From contig CAXXJE010000002.1 in assembly GCA_963675055.2 (NCBI GenBank), forward strand, positions 992,001 to 1,056,000: DNA of 64,000 bases. The letters are read 5' to 3'. Origin of the DNA: PGYT01 sp963675055. GTDB lineage: Bacteria > Bacteroidota > Ignavibacteria > Ignavibacteriales > Melioribacteraceae. How positions within the stretch are numbered: position 1 is the stretch's first letter; the number at the start of each line of letters is the position of its first letter. The position numbers were made by a program, and so were the translations under genes. Shown piece after piece: positions 33,409 to 42,845 of this stretch. The notes under the pieces are model-generated. The model did not search any database. It was given only the letters and a program-made list of their open reading frames with translations, and was not told the DNA's origin.

Positions 33409-35493
33409 ATGGACGAAAACAAGTTTTTCAGAGAAGCTACACTTAGAATTTGCGGAAACCTAAAGATTTCCGAAGCGGTACATTCAGCTTTTGAATATAT
33501 CCGAACAGAATTGCCAGTTGACCGGGTTTTTCTCCAATTCTATGACCGCAGGAATAAACAGATGCGAATTATCGCAAATGCTGACAGCAGCGGAGTCAGG
33601 GAAGTTGACTGGGTAGTTCCGTTATCCAATCAGGGCATGAATGAGTTAATTGATTTTGCGAATGAGTTTAGTCAACAGGACAAGGATTTCCACTGGTATT
33701 TTGGCGGTGATCCCCGTCGACATCACCTGATTAAAGATATCTTTGAATTTCTTAGAGCAGATGTAACCTCGCTGGTTGTAATTCCGTTACGCCTGAAAGA
33801 TAATCAGCTGCTCGGCGGCGGAAGTCTTATAATTGCCACTGAGGGAAGTCAAATTATAAGTGAGGCCGATTCCCGTCTGCTCGCAATGTTGAGAGAACCA
33901 TTTGCAATCGCATTCTCGAATTCATTGAAGCATCAGAGTGAAATTAAATTATACAGCCGTGATTTTTTCTGGGAAGCGAGTAAATATATTCTCGGTAATC
34001 TTAAAATTGAAGAGGGATTAAGAGAGTGCATTAATTACATCAAAGAATTTATACCTGCAGACGAGATTTACCTAGAGCGTTATAAACCGGACCTTGAATC
34101 AATGCACTTGGTTGCACACGCTACTGTTGAATCCTGTGAGGCGCTTGATGTACTTATTCCGTTTACTCCCGAGGCCAAAAAAGCATTGAGGAGTATGGCT
34201 GATGTTTACCGGCAAGGTGAGCTTCCACCTGTTATTGTTGTAAATAATCCTGCGGAAGAGCCCGTAACATTATGCATGCTCAAAGCATTAAGCATACCGA
34301 TGAGTTCTGCTATGAGTTTGCCGCTTATAGTCGGTAATCATTCTGTTGGAACTGTCGTTTTACTTGCAAAGGGGAATGACAGATATACTGATGAACATGC
34401 AAGACTTTTTACATCGCTTAAAGAACCTTTCTTTGTTGCGATGCACAATACACTTACACATCTCGAAGTAACGGAATTAAAGGACCTCCTTGCCGATGAC
34501 AATAAATACCTGCATAACGAATTACGCAAAATATCAGGTGATGAAATAATCGGCATTAATTTCGGATTGAGAGAAGTAATGCAGAACGTTCAGCAGGTAG
34601 CTTCACTCGATAGTCCGGTTTTGCTTTTAGGAGAAACCGGCGCGGGTAAAGATGTAATAGCAAATGCTATTCATTATTCATCATCCAGAAGCAGCGGTCC
34701 GTTTGTTAGCGTAAACTGCGGTGCAATCCCGGATTCTTTAATTGACAGTGAACTGTTCGGTCATGAGAAAGGAGCTTTTACCGGTGCGCTTGCTCAGAAA
34801 CGCGGCAGATTCGAACGTGCAAACATGGGGACAATATTCCTTGATGAAATAGGCGAGCTACCGCCGCAAGCCCAGGTGAGATTGTTGAGAGTACTGCAGA
34901 CAAAGGAGATTGAACGTGTCGGAGGCGTTAATACTATTTCACTTGATATAAGAATAATTGCCGCAACTAATCGTAACCTTGAGAAGATGGTAAAGGACGG
35001 AGAGTTCCGCGAAGACCTGTGGTTCAGGTTGAATGTGTTTCCGATAATCATTCCTCCGCTGCGTGAAAGATTATCGGATCTGCCTGCCTTAATACAATAT
35101 TTTATTACCAGGAAGGCGCGTGAATTAAAATTGAAATCCATACCGGTTCTTGCTGACGGTGCCATAGAAATTCTAATGGACTATAACTGGCCGGGAAATG
35201 TAAGGGAGCTGGAAAATATTGTTGAGCGGGAGTTAATTTTAAATCCGACGGGGCCATTATCATTCAGTACTCTCAGGTCCTCTCGTGAAATCCGCAGTAC
35301 GATTAGTGTGAGAAGTTCCGGCAGCATTGAAACATTGGATGAGATTACATCAAGACACATACAAAAAGCACTGGCTGCAACCTCAGGTAAAATTCACGGC
35401 AGCGGCGGTGCAGCTGAATTGCTTGGTATAAATGCGAATACATTACGTAACCGTATGAGTAAGCTTGGAATTGAATACAAAAAGAAACGGTAA
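33409..35493 (+). CDS. Sigma-54-dependent transcriptional activator (GAF-GAF-AAA+-Fis)
   Basis: The frame is open from 33346, but that start lies inside the operator cluster. ATG 33409 (MDENKFFREA) is preferred, giving 694 residues. Two GAF-type sensor regions fill about 10-180 and 190-370. The AAA+ domain has Walker A GETGAGKD near 408, the sigma-54 contact loop GAFTGA at 455-460, Walker B TIFLDEIGEL near 475 and the sensor region PLRERLSDLP. A Fis-type helix-turn-helix (LLGINANTLRNRMSKLGI) lies near 671-688. No response-regulator domain is present, so it senses a small ligand through GAF. It is divergent from the operon that carries the sigma-54 promoter and motif array. Confidence 0.95.
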   Translation: MDENKFFREATLRICGNLKISEAVHSAFEYIRTELPVDRVFLQFYDRRNKQMRIIANADSSGVREVDWVVPLSNQGMNELIDFANEFSQQDKDFHWYFGGDPRRHHLIKDIFEFLRADVTSLVVIPLRLKDNQLLGGGSLIIATEGSQIISEADSRLLAMLREPFAIAFSNSLKHQSEIKLYSRDFFWEASKYILGNLKIEEGLRECINYIKEFIPADEIYLERYKPDLESMHLVAHATVESCEALDVLIPFTPEAKKALRSMADVYRQGELPPVIVVNNPAEEPVTLCMLKALSIPMSSAMSLPLIVGNHSVGTVVLLAKGNDRYTDEHARLFTSLKEPFFVAMHNTLTHLEVTELKDLLADDNKYLHNELRKISGDEIIGINFGLREVMQNVQQVASLDSPVLLLGETGAGKDVIANAIHYSSSRSSGPFVSVNCGAIPDSLIDSELFGHEKGAFTGALAQKRGRFERANMGTIFLDEIGELPPQAQVRLLRVLQTKEIERVGGVNTISLDIRIIAATNRNLEKMVKDGEFREDLWFRLNVFPIIIPPLRERLSDLPALIQYFITRKARELKLKSIPVLADGAIEILMDYNWPGNVRELENIVERELILNPTGPLSFSTLRSSREIRSTISVRSSGSIETLDEITSRHIQKALAATSGKIHGSGGAAELLGINANTLRNRMSKLGIEYKKKR

Positions 35494-35571
35494 TTTCCCC
35501 GAGGGAAGTTGAGGAAGTACATAGCTAAACTATTTTGAATTCTTCATCTCTAATCGTATTTTAATTACAAG

Positions 35572-35586
35572 CTAAGTATAACTTAG
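35572..35586. promoter_or_regulatory. Short palindrome upstream of the S9 peptidase gene
   Basis: CTAAGT-ATA-ACTTAG is a perfect 6-bp dyad, 45 bp before the ATG at 35632. It might be an operator or chance; no other copy was noticed. Confidence 0.25.
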
Positions 35587-35631
35587 TTATATAAAATCAT
35601 CTCTTTCTAACAACGAGAATAGAATAATAAT

Positions 35632-38343
35632 ATGATAAAACAACCACGCCTAGTTTTTTTATTAATTTTATTTCCTGCAATTTTAGTTTATTCCCAAAAT
35701 AAACGCGCACTCACCTTTAAAGATGTTATGCAATTCAAACAGATTAAGTCTCCTGTAATTTCTTCTCAGGGAAACTGGATTGCATATGAAGAGCATCCCG
35801 ATAGGGGAAACGGAACAGCAGTTATAAAATCAACCGGGACAGATGTTAAGTTCAGTTTCGATCGCGGTTCAAAAATTAAGTTTAGCAAAGATGAATCCTG
35901 GGCAGCTGTGACTTTAAAACCCGACTTTGCTGAAGCTGAAAAAAGTAAGAAGAAACTGAAAGATGAGTTGCTACTTATTAATACAAACAGGAATAACACT
36001 TTCAAATACAAGTCTGTATTGTCTTCAGCCTTCTCGAACAATGCAGAATGGGCTGCTATGCTTGTTGCGGAGGATAACAAAGAGGATTCATCAAAGACTT
36101 CACTTCCCGAATATGCGGGAAACAGTTTGATTGTAAAAAGTCTTGAATCATTAAAGGAAGATACGATCAGTTTTGTTGCGGAGTATAAATTCGATAGTCT
36201 TTCAACAACACTCGCGTATTCGGTTTCCGATACAAATAAACTGAATAACGGATTATACTTTTATTCACTGGATGACGATGGAGTAACAGCGATTGATACT
36301 TCAGCGAACTGCAGCGTTTCCAATTTATCGTGGAAAGATAATAAACTGGCATACCTCAAATCATTTTTTAACAAAAATGATAAAGCGGACACATGCGACT
36401 TAAAGTTATGGGATGGATCTGCAAGTACTCTTACTACCTCCGCAGATGCAGACAGCGGCTGGTACATTTCTGAACAGAATAAACTGGAGTGGTCTCCTAG
36501 CGGCAACATAATTTACTTCGGTTATAAAAAGATGCTGCCTGAAAAATATAAACCGGAAGATGACTCTTCAGATACAGATATATTCGATTTTGATAAATTG
36601 CTTTCCAAAACCACACTTAATTTATGGCACTGGAATGACCAGCTTATTAAAACAAATGAAGAGAAGGAGTGGAAGAACAAGAAGAAGCATTTATATACCG
36701 CTGTTTATAATGTTGAAGATAAACGGTTGATTCGATTGGCTGATGATGAGATACCTTACACCAAACACAACATTAATGAGCAGCAAGCATTGGGAAACAG
36801 TCCGGTTCCGTACCTTAAGCTGCGAACCTGGGACGGCTGGTACAGCGACTATTACACTATTGATCTCTCTACGGGAAATCGAACAAAGGTAATTGAAAAA
36901 CAGCAGGGTGATGTGGAGCTTTCTCCCGGCGGCGGCTTCCTTGTTTATTACTCGGACAAGAATTGGTTTCTCTACAACATAGATAGTGGAAGTAGAATCA
37001 GTTTAACACAACAAATGAATGTTCCTTTTGCCGATGAAGATAATGATTATCCCCGGGAACCCCAGAGTTACGGTGTCGGCGGCTGGACGGAAAATGATGA
37101 AGCGGTTTTCATATATGATAAATACGATATCTGGAAATTCAATACTCGCGACGGCTCTGCAACAAATCTTACCGGAGGTTACGGAAGGGATAACGAACTA
37201 ACTTTCAGAATTAAAAATATGGACAAGGAAAAACATTATTTCGAAAGCGATGAAGAATTACTTCTAACTGCTTTTCATAATTGGGAAAAATATACTGCTG
37301 TATATAGTGTTGGTGCTGATGAGCCCGGAGTAAAAGAACTTATTAAAGACGCAAAGAAATTTAAATTACTTTGCAAGGCTGAGGATTCCGGCGACATTTT
37401 GTATTCCCGTGAGACTTACGATGAATTCCCAGATCTGTGGGTTACTAGTAATCGTTTCGGGGACTCGCAAAGACTTACAAATCTGGACGAACAGCGCGAA
37501 CCTTTTGCATGGGGTTCCGCCGAACTAATAGAATGGAATAGCCTTGACGGAGTTCTGCTGCAGGGTGTTATTATCAAGCCGGGTAATTATGAACCAGGCA
37601 GGAAGTATCCAGTACTAGTCTATTACTACAGGTTCTTTTCACAGCGGGTGCACGAGTTTAACGATATGGTCGTAAATCATCGTCCGAACTTTCCATTCTA
37701 TGCGAGCAATGATTATGTTGTATTCCTGCCCGACATTCGTTTCGAAGTCGGTCGTCCCGGATTCTCGGCAACCAAGTGTCTCGTGCCAGGAGTTCAAAAA
37801 CTTATTGACATGGGACTCGCCGATCCGGATGGAATAGGATTGCACGGACATTCGTGGAGCGGGTATCAGACAGCGTTAGTTATTACACAGACAGATTTAT
37901 TCGCCTGCGCAATTGCCGGTGCGCCTGTATCGAATATGACCAGCGCGTACAGCGGTATCCGCTGGGGAACGGGTCTGGCGCGTCAGTTCCAGTATGAAAA
38001 ATCTCAAAGCAGGATAGGCGGCAGCCTATGGGAATATCCCGAAAGGTATTTAGAAAACTCACCGGTATTCTTCGCGGATAAAATTCATACTCCCCTGCTA
38101 ATCGAGTTCGGCGATAAGGATGATGCTGTGCCGTGGTACCAGGGAATAGAACTGTATCTTGCTATGCGAAGACTCGAGAAGGACTGTGTCTTTCTGCAGT
38201 ATAAAGACGAACCGCATCATCTTAAAAAGTATCCGAACAAACTTGATTATTCAATAAGAATGAAAGAATATCTTGATCACTATTGTAAGGGAATTCCTGC
38301 TCCCGAGTGGGTTATAAGGGGAGAACCGTACATCGGTAATTAA
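35632..38343 (+). CDS. Secreted S9-family serine peptidase (prolyl-oligopeptidase type)
   Basis: This 903-residue protein has a signal peptide (residues 6-22, ending VYSQN). The N-terminal beta-propeller-like region covers about 30-640. The catalytic alpha/beta-hydrolase domain follows: KYPVLVYYYRF near 660, nucleophile GHSWSGY at 739-745 with Ser741, acidic residue in EFGDKDDAVP near 825, and His in EPHHLKK near 860. It belongs to the DPP-IV/acylaminoacyl peptidase group and would cleave peptides in the periplasm. It precedes an isoaspartyl peptidase by 24 bp, so the two probably form an operon for peptide breakdown. Confidence 0.92.
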   Translation: MIKQPRLVFLLILFPAILVYSQNKRALTFKDVMQFKQIKSPVISSQGNWIAYEEHPDRGNGTAVIKSTGTDVKFSFDRGSKIKFSKDESWAAVTLKPDFAEAEKSKKKLKDELLLINTNRNNTFKYKSVLSSAFSNNAEWAAMLVAEDNKEDSSKTSLPEYAGNSLIVKSLESLKEDTISFVAEYKFDSLSTTLAYSVSDTNKLNNGLYFYSLDDDGVTAIDTSANCSVSNLSWKDNKLAYLKSFFNKNDKADTCDLKLWDGSASTLTTSADADSGWYISEQNKLEWSPSGNIIYFGYKKMLPEKYKPEDDSSDTDIFDFDKLLSKTTLNLWHWNDQLIKTNEEKEWKNKKKHLYTAVYNVEDKRLIRLADDEIPYTKHNINEQQALGNSPVPYLKLRTWDGWYSDYYTIDLSTGNRTKVIEKQQGDVELSPGGGFLVYYSDKNWFLYNIDSGSRISLTQQMNVPFADEDNDYPREPQSYGVGGWTENDEAVFIYDKYDIWKFNTRDGSATNLTGGYGRDNELTFRIKNMDKEKHYFESDEELLLTAFHNWEKYTAVYSVGADEPGVKELIKDAKKFKLLCKAEDSGDILYSRETYDEFPDLWVTSNRFGDSQRLTNLDEQREPFAWGSAELIEWNSLDGVLLQGVIIKPGNYEPGRKYPVLVYYYRFFSQRVHEFNDMVVNHRPNFPFYASNDYVVFLPDIRFEVGRPGFSATKCLVPGVQKLIDMGLADPDGIGLHGHSWSGYQTALVITQTDLFACAIAGAPVSNMTSAYSGIRWGTGLARQFQYEKSQSRIGGSLWEYPERYLENSPVFFADKIHTPLLIEFGDKDDAVPWYQGIELYLAMRRLEKDCVFLQYKDEPHHLKKYPNKLDYSIRMKEYLDHYCKGIPAPEWVIRGEPYIGN

Positions 38344-38367
38344 TAATTTGAATAGAGAGGAAGTAAA

Positions 38368-39414
38368 TTGAAAACTATCCGGGTAATAATTTTATCGACA
38401 TTGCTTGTCTTTATATATGCATGTCAGAATCAGGAGGCGGATGATCCCAACTGGTCCGGAGGAGCTGCACATACCGAATTCGGAATGGTTATTCATGGAG
38501 GTGCGGGATCAATTCACAAGGGTCGATACACACCCGAACAGGAAGAGGCATACAACGCAAAATTGAAAGAAGCATTGTTGACCGGATACGCTATTCTTAA
38601 AGATGGTGGATCATCCGTTGATGCAGTTGAAAAGACTATTCGTGTACTTGAAAATTCTCCACTGTTCAATGCGGGTAAAGGCGCGGTGTTAACAAATGCT
38701 GAAACTGCCGAACTTGATGCTGCAATTATGAGCGGCGCTGATTTAAATGCCGGTACTTGCGCGGGGATTAAGCATGTTAAAAATCCGATATCTCTTGCCC
38801 GAATGATTATGGATAGTTCAAAACATGTTATGCTTATCGGAGAAGGGGCTGAGAAATTCGCTCGGGATGAAGAACTTGAGATCGTTGATAACTCTTACTT
38901 TATTACGGACAAACGCCTTGAAGAGATTAGAAAAATTAAGGCTAAGGAACGAAAGAAAAACGAAAGGCAGACTGCCGAGTTAATACAGGAATCAGATCAT
39001 AAATTCGGAACTGTAGGTTGTGTTGCATTGGATAAAAATGGTAATTTAGCTGCCGGCACATCAACCGGAGGATTGAGTAATAAGAAATGGGGACGCGTCG
39101 GCGATGTTCCGATAATCGGGGCGGGCACTTACGCGAACAATAAAACATGTGCGCTTTCGGCAACGGGACAAGGCGAGTATTTCATTCGTAATGTTGTGAC
39201 GCACGATATCTCTGCACTAATGGAATACAAAGATATGACACTTACGCAGGCTGCCGATAATGTTATTATGGAAAAACTTGTTGAGCAGCACGGTGCGGGA
39301 GGAGTTATAGGAATTGATCACCGAGGCAACATCATTATGAGCTTCAACACTCAGGGGATGTTCAGAGGATTTATTAAAGCAGACGGTGAGTTGTTCACTG
39401 CAATGTATAAATAG
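38368..39414 (+). CDS. Isoaspartyl peptidase/L-asparaginase (Ntn-hydrolase), lipoprotein
   Basis: This 348-residue protein starts at TTG 38368 behind a strong GAGAGGAAG. The N-terminus has a lipobox-like IYACQ with Cys19, so it is exported. The family segments are MVIHGGAGSIHKG near 39, AVLTNAETAELDAAIM near 110, the autocleavage/nucleophile site KFGTVGCVALD with Thr215, and TSTGGLSNKKWGRVGDVPIIGAGTYA. Such enzymes cleave isoaspartyl dipeptides and asparagine after self-processing before the Thr. It is linked to the S9 peptidase. Confidence 0.95.
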   Translation: MKTIRVIILSTLLVFIYACQNQEADDPNWSGGAAHTEFGMVIHGGAGSIHKGRYTPEQEEAYNAKLKEALLTGYAILKDGGSSVDAVEKTIRVLENSPLFNAGKGAVLTNAETAELDAAIMSGADLNAGTCAGIKHVKNPISLARMIMDSSKHVMLIGEGAEKFARDEELEIVDNSYFITDKRLEEIRKIKAKERKKNERQTAELIQESDHKFGTVGCVALDKNGNLAAGTSTGGLSNKKWGRVGDVPIIGAGTYANNKTCALSATGQGEYFIRNVVTHDISALMEYKDMTLTQAADNVIMEKLVEQHGAGGVIGIDHRGNIIMSFNTQGMFRGFIKADGELFTAMYK

Positions 39415-39479
39415 CATTTTATTAATATGGGAAGTATAATTCCTTATAAGAATACATAATAAATGAAAGGAGATCTAAT

Positions 39480-39887
39480 ATGCACAGTGTAGATATAAAT
39501 TATCTTGCAGTGCTTGTTTGTGCAGTCATTTCAATGGTTACCGGTTCAATGTGGTACGGTCCGCTATTCGGTAAAGCGTGGATGAAAGAAACAGGAATGA
39601 CTGAAGAAAGCGTAAAGGATTTCAACCCCGTTAAGATGTATGGAATCGCGTTTGTTGCGCATTTCGTAATCGCACTAGTAATGGGCTATGTGATCTCGCT
39701 GATCGGGGCAGAGGGAGTCATCGGCGGAATCAGAGTAGCATTAACTGCATGGGTTGGTTTTGTTGCGGCAACAATGCTTATTAATGGACTTTTCCAGGGT
39801 AAATCAACCAAGCTGTTTATCATCGATAGCGGGTACCACCTTGTTAATATGCTGATCTTTGGGATTATATTGGTCCTTTGGGTATAA
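39480..39887 (+). CDS. DUF1761 membrane protein
   Basis: This 135-residue protein has about four membrane helices (residues 6-25, 52-75, 80-100, 113-133). The early GSMWYGPLFGKAWMKETGMTEES and later GYHLVNMLIFGIIL match DUF1761, a small membrane family of unknown function. The start has a strong AAAGGAGA. A 7-bp hairpin 24 bp downstream may end the transcript. Confidence 0.85.
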   Translation: MHSVDINYLAVLVCAVISMVTGSMWYGPLFGKAWMKETGMTEESVKDFNPVKMYGIAFVAHFVIALVMGYVISLIGAEGVIGGIRVALTAWVGFVAATMLINGLFQGKSTKLFIIDSGYHLVNMLIFGIILVLWV

Positions 39888-39910
39888 TCACAATTAGATA
39901 AACTTTCCAG

Positions 39911-39933
39911 GCCGGATCTATATCGGATCCGGC
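39911..39933 (+). terminator. Possible terminator after the DUF1761 gene
   Basis: GCCGGAT/ATCCGGC form a 7-bp stem with a 9-nt loop, followed by GATACTTCTACT, a poor T-run. The rest of the gap to 40095 shows no gene. Confidence 0.4.
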
Positions 39934-40095
39934 GATACTTCTACTATGAGAAAATTTCGAATCCGCCGCGATTCGACAATTCAAATATTCTATTAAATAA
40001 ATGAATAAATTGGATAATTTTCATAAATTACATCGATAAAGTTAACGGTAAAGTCGCTGTTTTTTATGTTAGTCAATTCCATCAAAGGGACCATT

Positions 40096-42060
40096 ATGAA
40101 GTTCACGATAATTAAACTTGTATTTGTTCTGTGCTTTTTTAGTCTGTCCGCACTGGCAAAGGAAATAATTATCCAGGAGAATGATCCGGGATTCTGCAAT
40201 CTTGACGGCTCGGTTCAGACTAGCGTAACCGGTTACACCGGTGACGGTTATGCTGATCCGGACAGAGGCGTCGGAGTAAGCATCAGCTGGAGTGTCTATG
40301 CACCTACTGAGGGCTATTATAAGATTTGGTGGAATTATGCTAACGGCGGCGGAAGCGGTGACAGACCGGCCAGATTAATCATCAACAGTGAAGTCTATAT
40401 GGATACATTAAACTTTGCACATACCGGTGAATGGACTAACTGGACTAACAGTGATACAGTTGAAGCGTACTTTAATAGTGGGAGTAACCAGATAAGAATA
40501 GAAGGTTATTCGCCGGATGGACTGGGTAATTACGATTATTTTGTGGCATCCGGAGTAGGGATTGAACCCGGCGAATGCAAACCGTTTTATACTGTAGAAG
40601 TCAATGTGAATGATAGTGAAGCAGGGACTGTTATTATTGAGCCTGTAAGAGACTATTATGAAGAAGGAAGTACAATAACGTTAACTGCAATTCCAAATCC
40701 CGGGTACTTTTTCCAAAGCTGGACAGGAAATATTACAAGCGATGAACAGATGTATGCGTTTCAGTTAAAGAATAATATAGACGTGACTGCTCGTTTCCTT
40801 CCTGATGGCGCAGTTCAGGATGCAGAACTGGTTGGGTATGCAACAGTTCAGGATGATACCGGTACACCTTATCTCGTTACCGGAGGCTCGCTTGGACAAA
40901 CAGTAGTCGCTAATTCACTCGATGAATTGAAAAGTTATCTTGGCAGCAATGAACACCTTGTTGTTACTCTAGATCATTTAATCGAAGCTGATGACGAAAT
41001 CACGGTTGGCTCTAACAAGACTCTGCTTGGAATTGGAAATAACGCACATCTGAAAGGCGTTGAACTCCAAATCAACGGAGCTAGAAATGTTATCATTAGA
41101 AATCTTAAGATCTCTCACATCACTCCGGAGGACGCCGTTGAAATAAACGGTAAGTCTCAGAATATATGGATTGATCATTGCGACCTCTTCTCTGATCGTG
41201 ATCACGGTACCGACTACTACGATGGTCTGTTAGATATTAAAAACGAATCATCTTTCATAACCATTTCATGGACGAAGTTTCACGACCATTATAAAACAAG
41301 TTTGATCGCATCAGGTGACGACAGCATTCAGGACTCGGTTATACGTGTTACATATCATCATAACTACTTCTATAATTGCGAATCCCGTTTGCCGAGTATT
41401 CGTTTTGGTAAAGCACATGTATTTAATAACTACTATAAGGATTGCGGTACGGCTATTAACTCGCGTATGGGTGCGTGCGTAAGAGTTGAACGAAACTATT
41501 TTGATAATGTCGGCACGGCAGTGATGATGCGCTACAGCCCCGAAGTTGGAAGTGTACAATTAATTGATAATCATTTCGGGACAAGCAACTATTCAACTTC
41601 TCCCGAATGCATTTTAAATATCCCTTATGAGTATGAATCGCATTTGGATGAGACCGAACAGATACCAAATATAATCACTAGCGAGTTAGTAACATCTGTA
41701 AATGATCAAAGTTCTTTGCCTGCCGAATTCAGTTTGTCACAAAATTATCCGAATCCGTTTAACCCTACCACAACAATTAAGTACTCTATTCCCAAATCAG
41801 CTTCTCCCTTATCGGAAGGGCCCGGGGGCGGTTTAAAAGCCCCGACAAGTCGGGGTGACTTCGCCAAAGTACGGCTCGTTATATACGACATGCTCGGTCG
41901 TGAAGTTGCAATACTTGTTAATGAATTTCAAAACTCGGGAAATCATCAAGTAGAATTTGACGCAGGCACCCTTGCCAGCGGAATTTATTTTTACCGATTA
42001 ATAATAAAGGGAAACAGTAAAAATTATGGAGATATAAAAAAAATCATTTTGATTAAATAA
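40096..42060 (+). CDS. Secreted pectate lyase (PL1) with CBM35-like and InlB-like domains and T9SS sorting domain
   Basis: ATG 40096 (AAAGGGA upstream) is preferred to 40066, giving 654 residues. A signal peptide (1-20) is followed by a CBM35-like carbohydrate-binding domain (about 22-165, GYADPDRGVGVSISWSVYAPTEGYYKI). A divergent InlB/Big-type repeat covers about 170-235. The PL1 parallel beta-helix lies at about 250-520, with IDHCDLFSDRDHG near 358 and the Arg-containing ESRLPSIRFGKAH near 435. The T9SS tail starts at NYPNPFNP near 550. It would cleave pectate outside the cell by beta-elimination. The sorting domain carries a roughly 25-residue insertion (41800-41876) made of GC-rich palindromic DNA. 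Confidence 0.9.
   Translation: MKFTIIKLVFVLCFFSLSALAKEIIIQENDPGFCNLDGSVQTSVTGYTGDGYADPDRGVGVSISWSVYAPTEGYYKIWWNYANGGGSGDRPARLIINSEVYMDTLNFAHTGEWTNWTNSDTVEAYFNSGSNQIRIEGYSPDGLGNYDYFVASGVGIEPGECKPFYTVEVNVNDSEAGTVIIEPVRDYYEEGSTITLTAIPNPGYFFQSWTGNITSDEQMYAFQLKNNIDVTARFLPDGAVQDAELVGYATVQDDTGTPYLVTGGSLGQTVVANSLDELKSYLGSNEHLVVTLDHLIEADDEITVGSNKTLLGIGNNAHLKGVELQINGARNVIIRNLKISHITPEDAVEINGKSQNIWIDHCDLFSDRDHGTDYYDGLLDIKNESSFITISWTKFHDHYKTSLIASGDDSIQDSVIRVTYHHNYFYNCESRLPSIRFGKAHVFNNYYKDCGTAINSRMGACVRVERNYFDNVGTAVMMRYSPEVGSVQLIDNHFGTSNYSTSPECILNIPYEYESHLDETEQIPNIITSELVTSVNDQSSLPAEFSLSQNYPNPFNPTTTIKYSIPKSASPLSEGPGGGLKAPTSRGDFAKVRLVIYDMLGREVAILVNEFQNSGNHQVEFDAGTLASGIYFYRLIIKGNSKNYGDIKKIILIK
41800..41876 (+). 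repeat. In-frame palindromic insertion in the T9SS sorting domain of the pectate lyase
   Basis: Between the conserved YSIP strand and RLVIYDMLGREV lies GC-rich DNA not found in sorting domains such as those at 3740 and 63010. It contains GGGCCC and the hairpin CCCCGAC-AA-GTCGGGG (41840-41855). It keeps the reading frame and encodes SEGPGGGLKAPTSRGDFAK. A near-identical copy is at 46117-46193. Exact limits are uncertain. Confidence 0.65.
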
Positions 42061-42101
42061 TCGTAAAGAAAAAACGCAGTTGTCAATCAATGCCAGATTG
42101 G

Positions 42102-42845
42102 TTAAATAGTTGATTTTATTGACGTTAAAGCCTCCAATGCCTGCTTGCGGTACTTAGAACTTATAGGAATAGTTTTGTCGGCTAACTCTACATGTAAACT
42201 GGTGAATGATTTTACATGTAAGGAAGAAATGATGTATGATCGGTGTACTCTTAAAAACACATCTTCCGGCAGAGAATCCATTATTGATTTAAGACTTCTT
42301 TTTAGTACAATTTGTCGTTCGTGCAGATGGATTTTTAAATATTCATTCATCCCCTCTATATACAGTATATCCTTCATCTGTAGTATATTTGTTTTGGAGC
42401 CTGCCTTTAAGAAAATTGGAGCCTCCCATCTGTTTGAAGATATTTTAAATCCCGATTCAGTTGATGGACTATTAAACAACTGATTATATTTGTGAAATGA
42501 TTTTAAAAATCTGCTAAAGACAACCGGTTTGAGTAGGTAATCTACAACTTCAAGTTCATAACCTTCCAAAGCAAATTTGCGGTGAGCTGTAATTATAATT
42601 ACTTTTGGCGGAGTCGATAACGATTTTATCAATTCCAATCCTGATAGATTCGGCATTTCGATATCGAGAAAGATCAAGTCGATGTGGTTTTTAGTAAGGA
42701 AATGTAAAGCCTGGAGACTGTCTGAAAACTCGCCAACAATCTTTAAATCTGGAATCTTTCCAATATAATTCCTGATTAATAATATAGCATTCCTTTCATC
42801 ATCAACTATGAGGCATTTAGTTTTTGGTGTCATGTGCTGTATCAA
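42102..42845 (-). CDS. LytTR-family response regulator
   Basis: The frame opens at TTG 42845. ATG 42833 is the better start (243 residues) and overlaps the histidine kinase end by 17 bp. The receiver domain (about 1-120) has acidic VDDE, phospho-Asp in LIFLDIEMPNLSG, and conserved Thr and Lys (LLKPVVFSRF). The C-terminal LytTR DNA-binding domain spans about 145-243 (ILYIEGMNEYLKIHL, VLKRSLKSIMDSLP, FLRVHRSYIIS). It works with the kinase encoded upstream. Its targets are unknown; the divergent GLUG surface-protein gene is a candidate. Confidence 0.93.
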   Translation of the reverse strand: MIQHMTPKTKCLIVDDERNAILLIRNYIGKIPDLKIVGEFSDSLQALHFLTKNHIDLIFLDIEMPNLSGLELIKSLSTPPKVIIITAHRKFALEGYELEVVDYLLKPVVFSRFLKSFHKYNQLFNSPSTESGFKISSNRWEAPIFLKAGSKTNILQMKDILYIEGMNEYLKIHLHERQIVLKRSLKSIMDSLPEDVFLRVHRSYIISSLHVKSFTSLHVELADKTIPISSKYRKQALEALTSIKSTI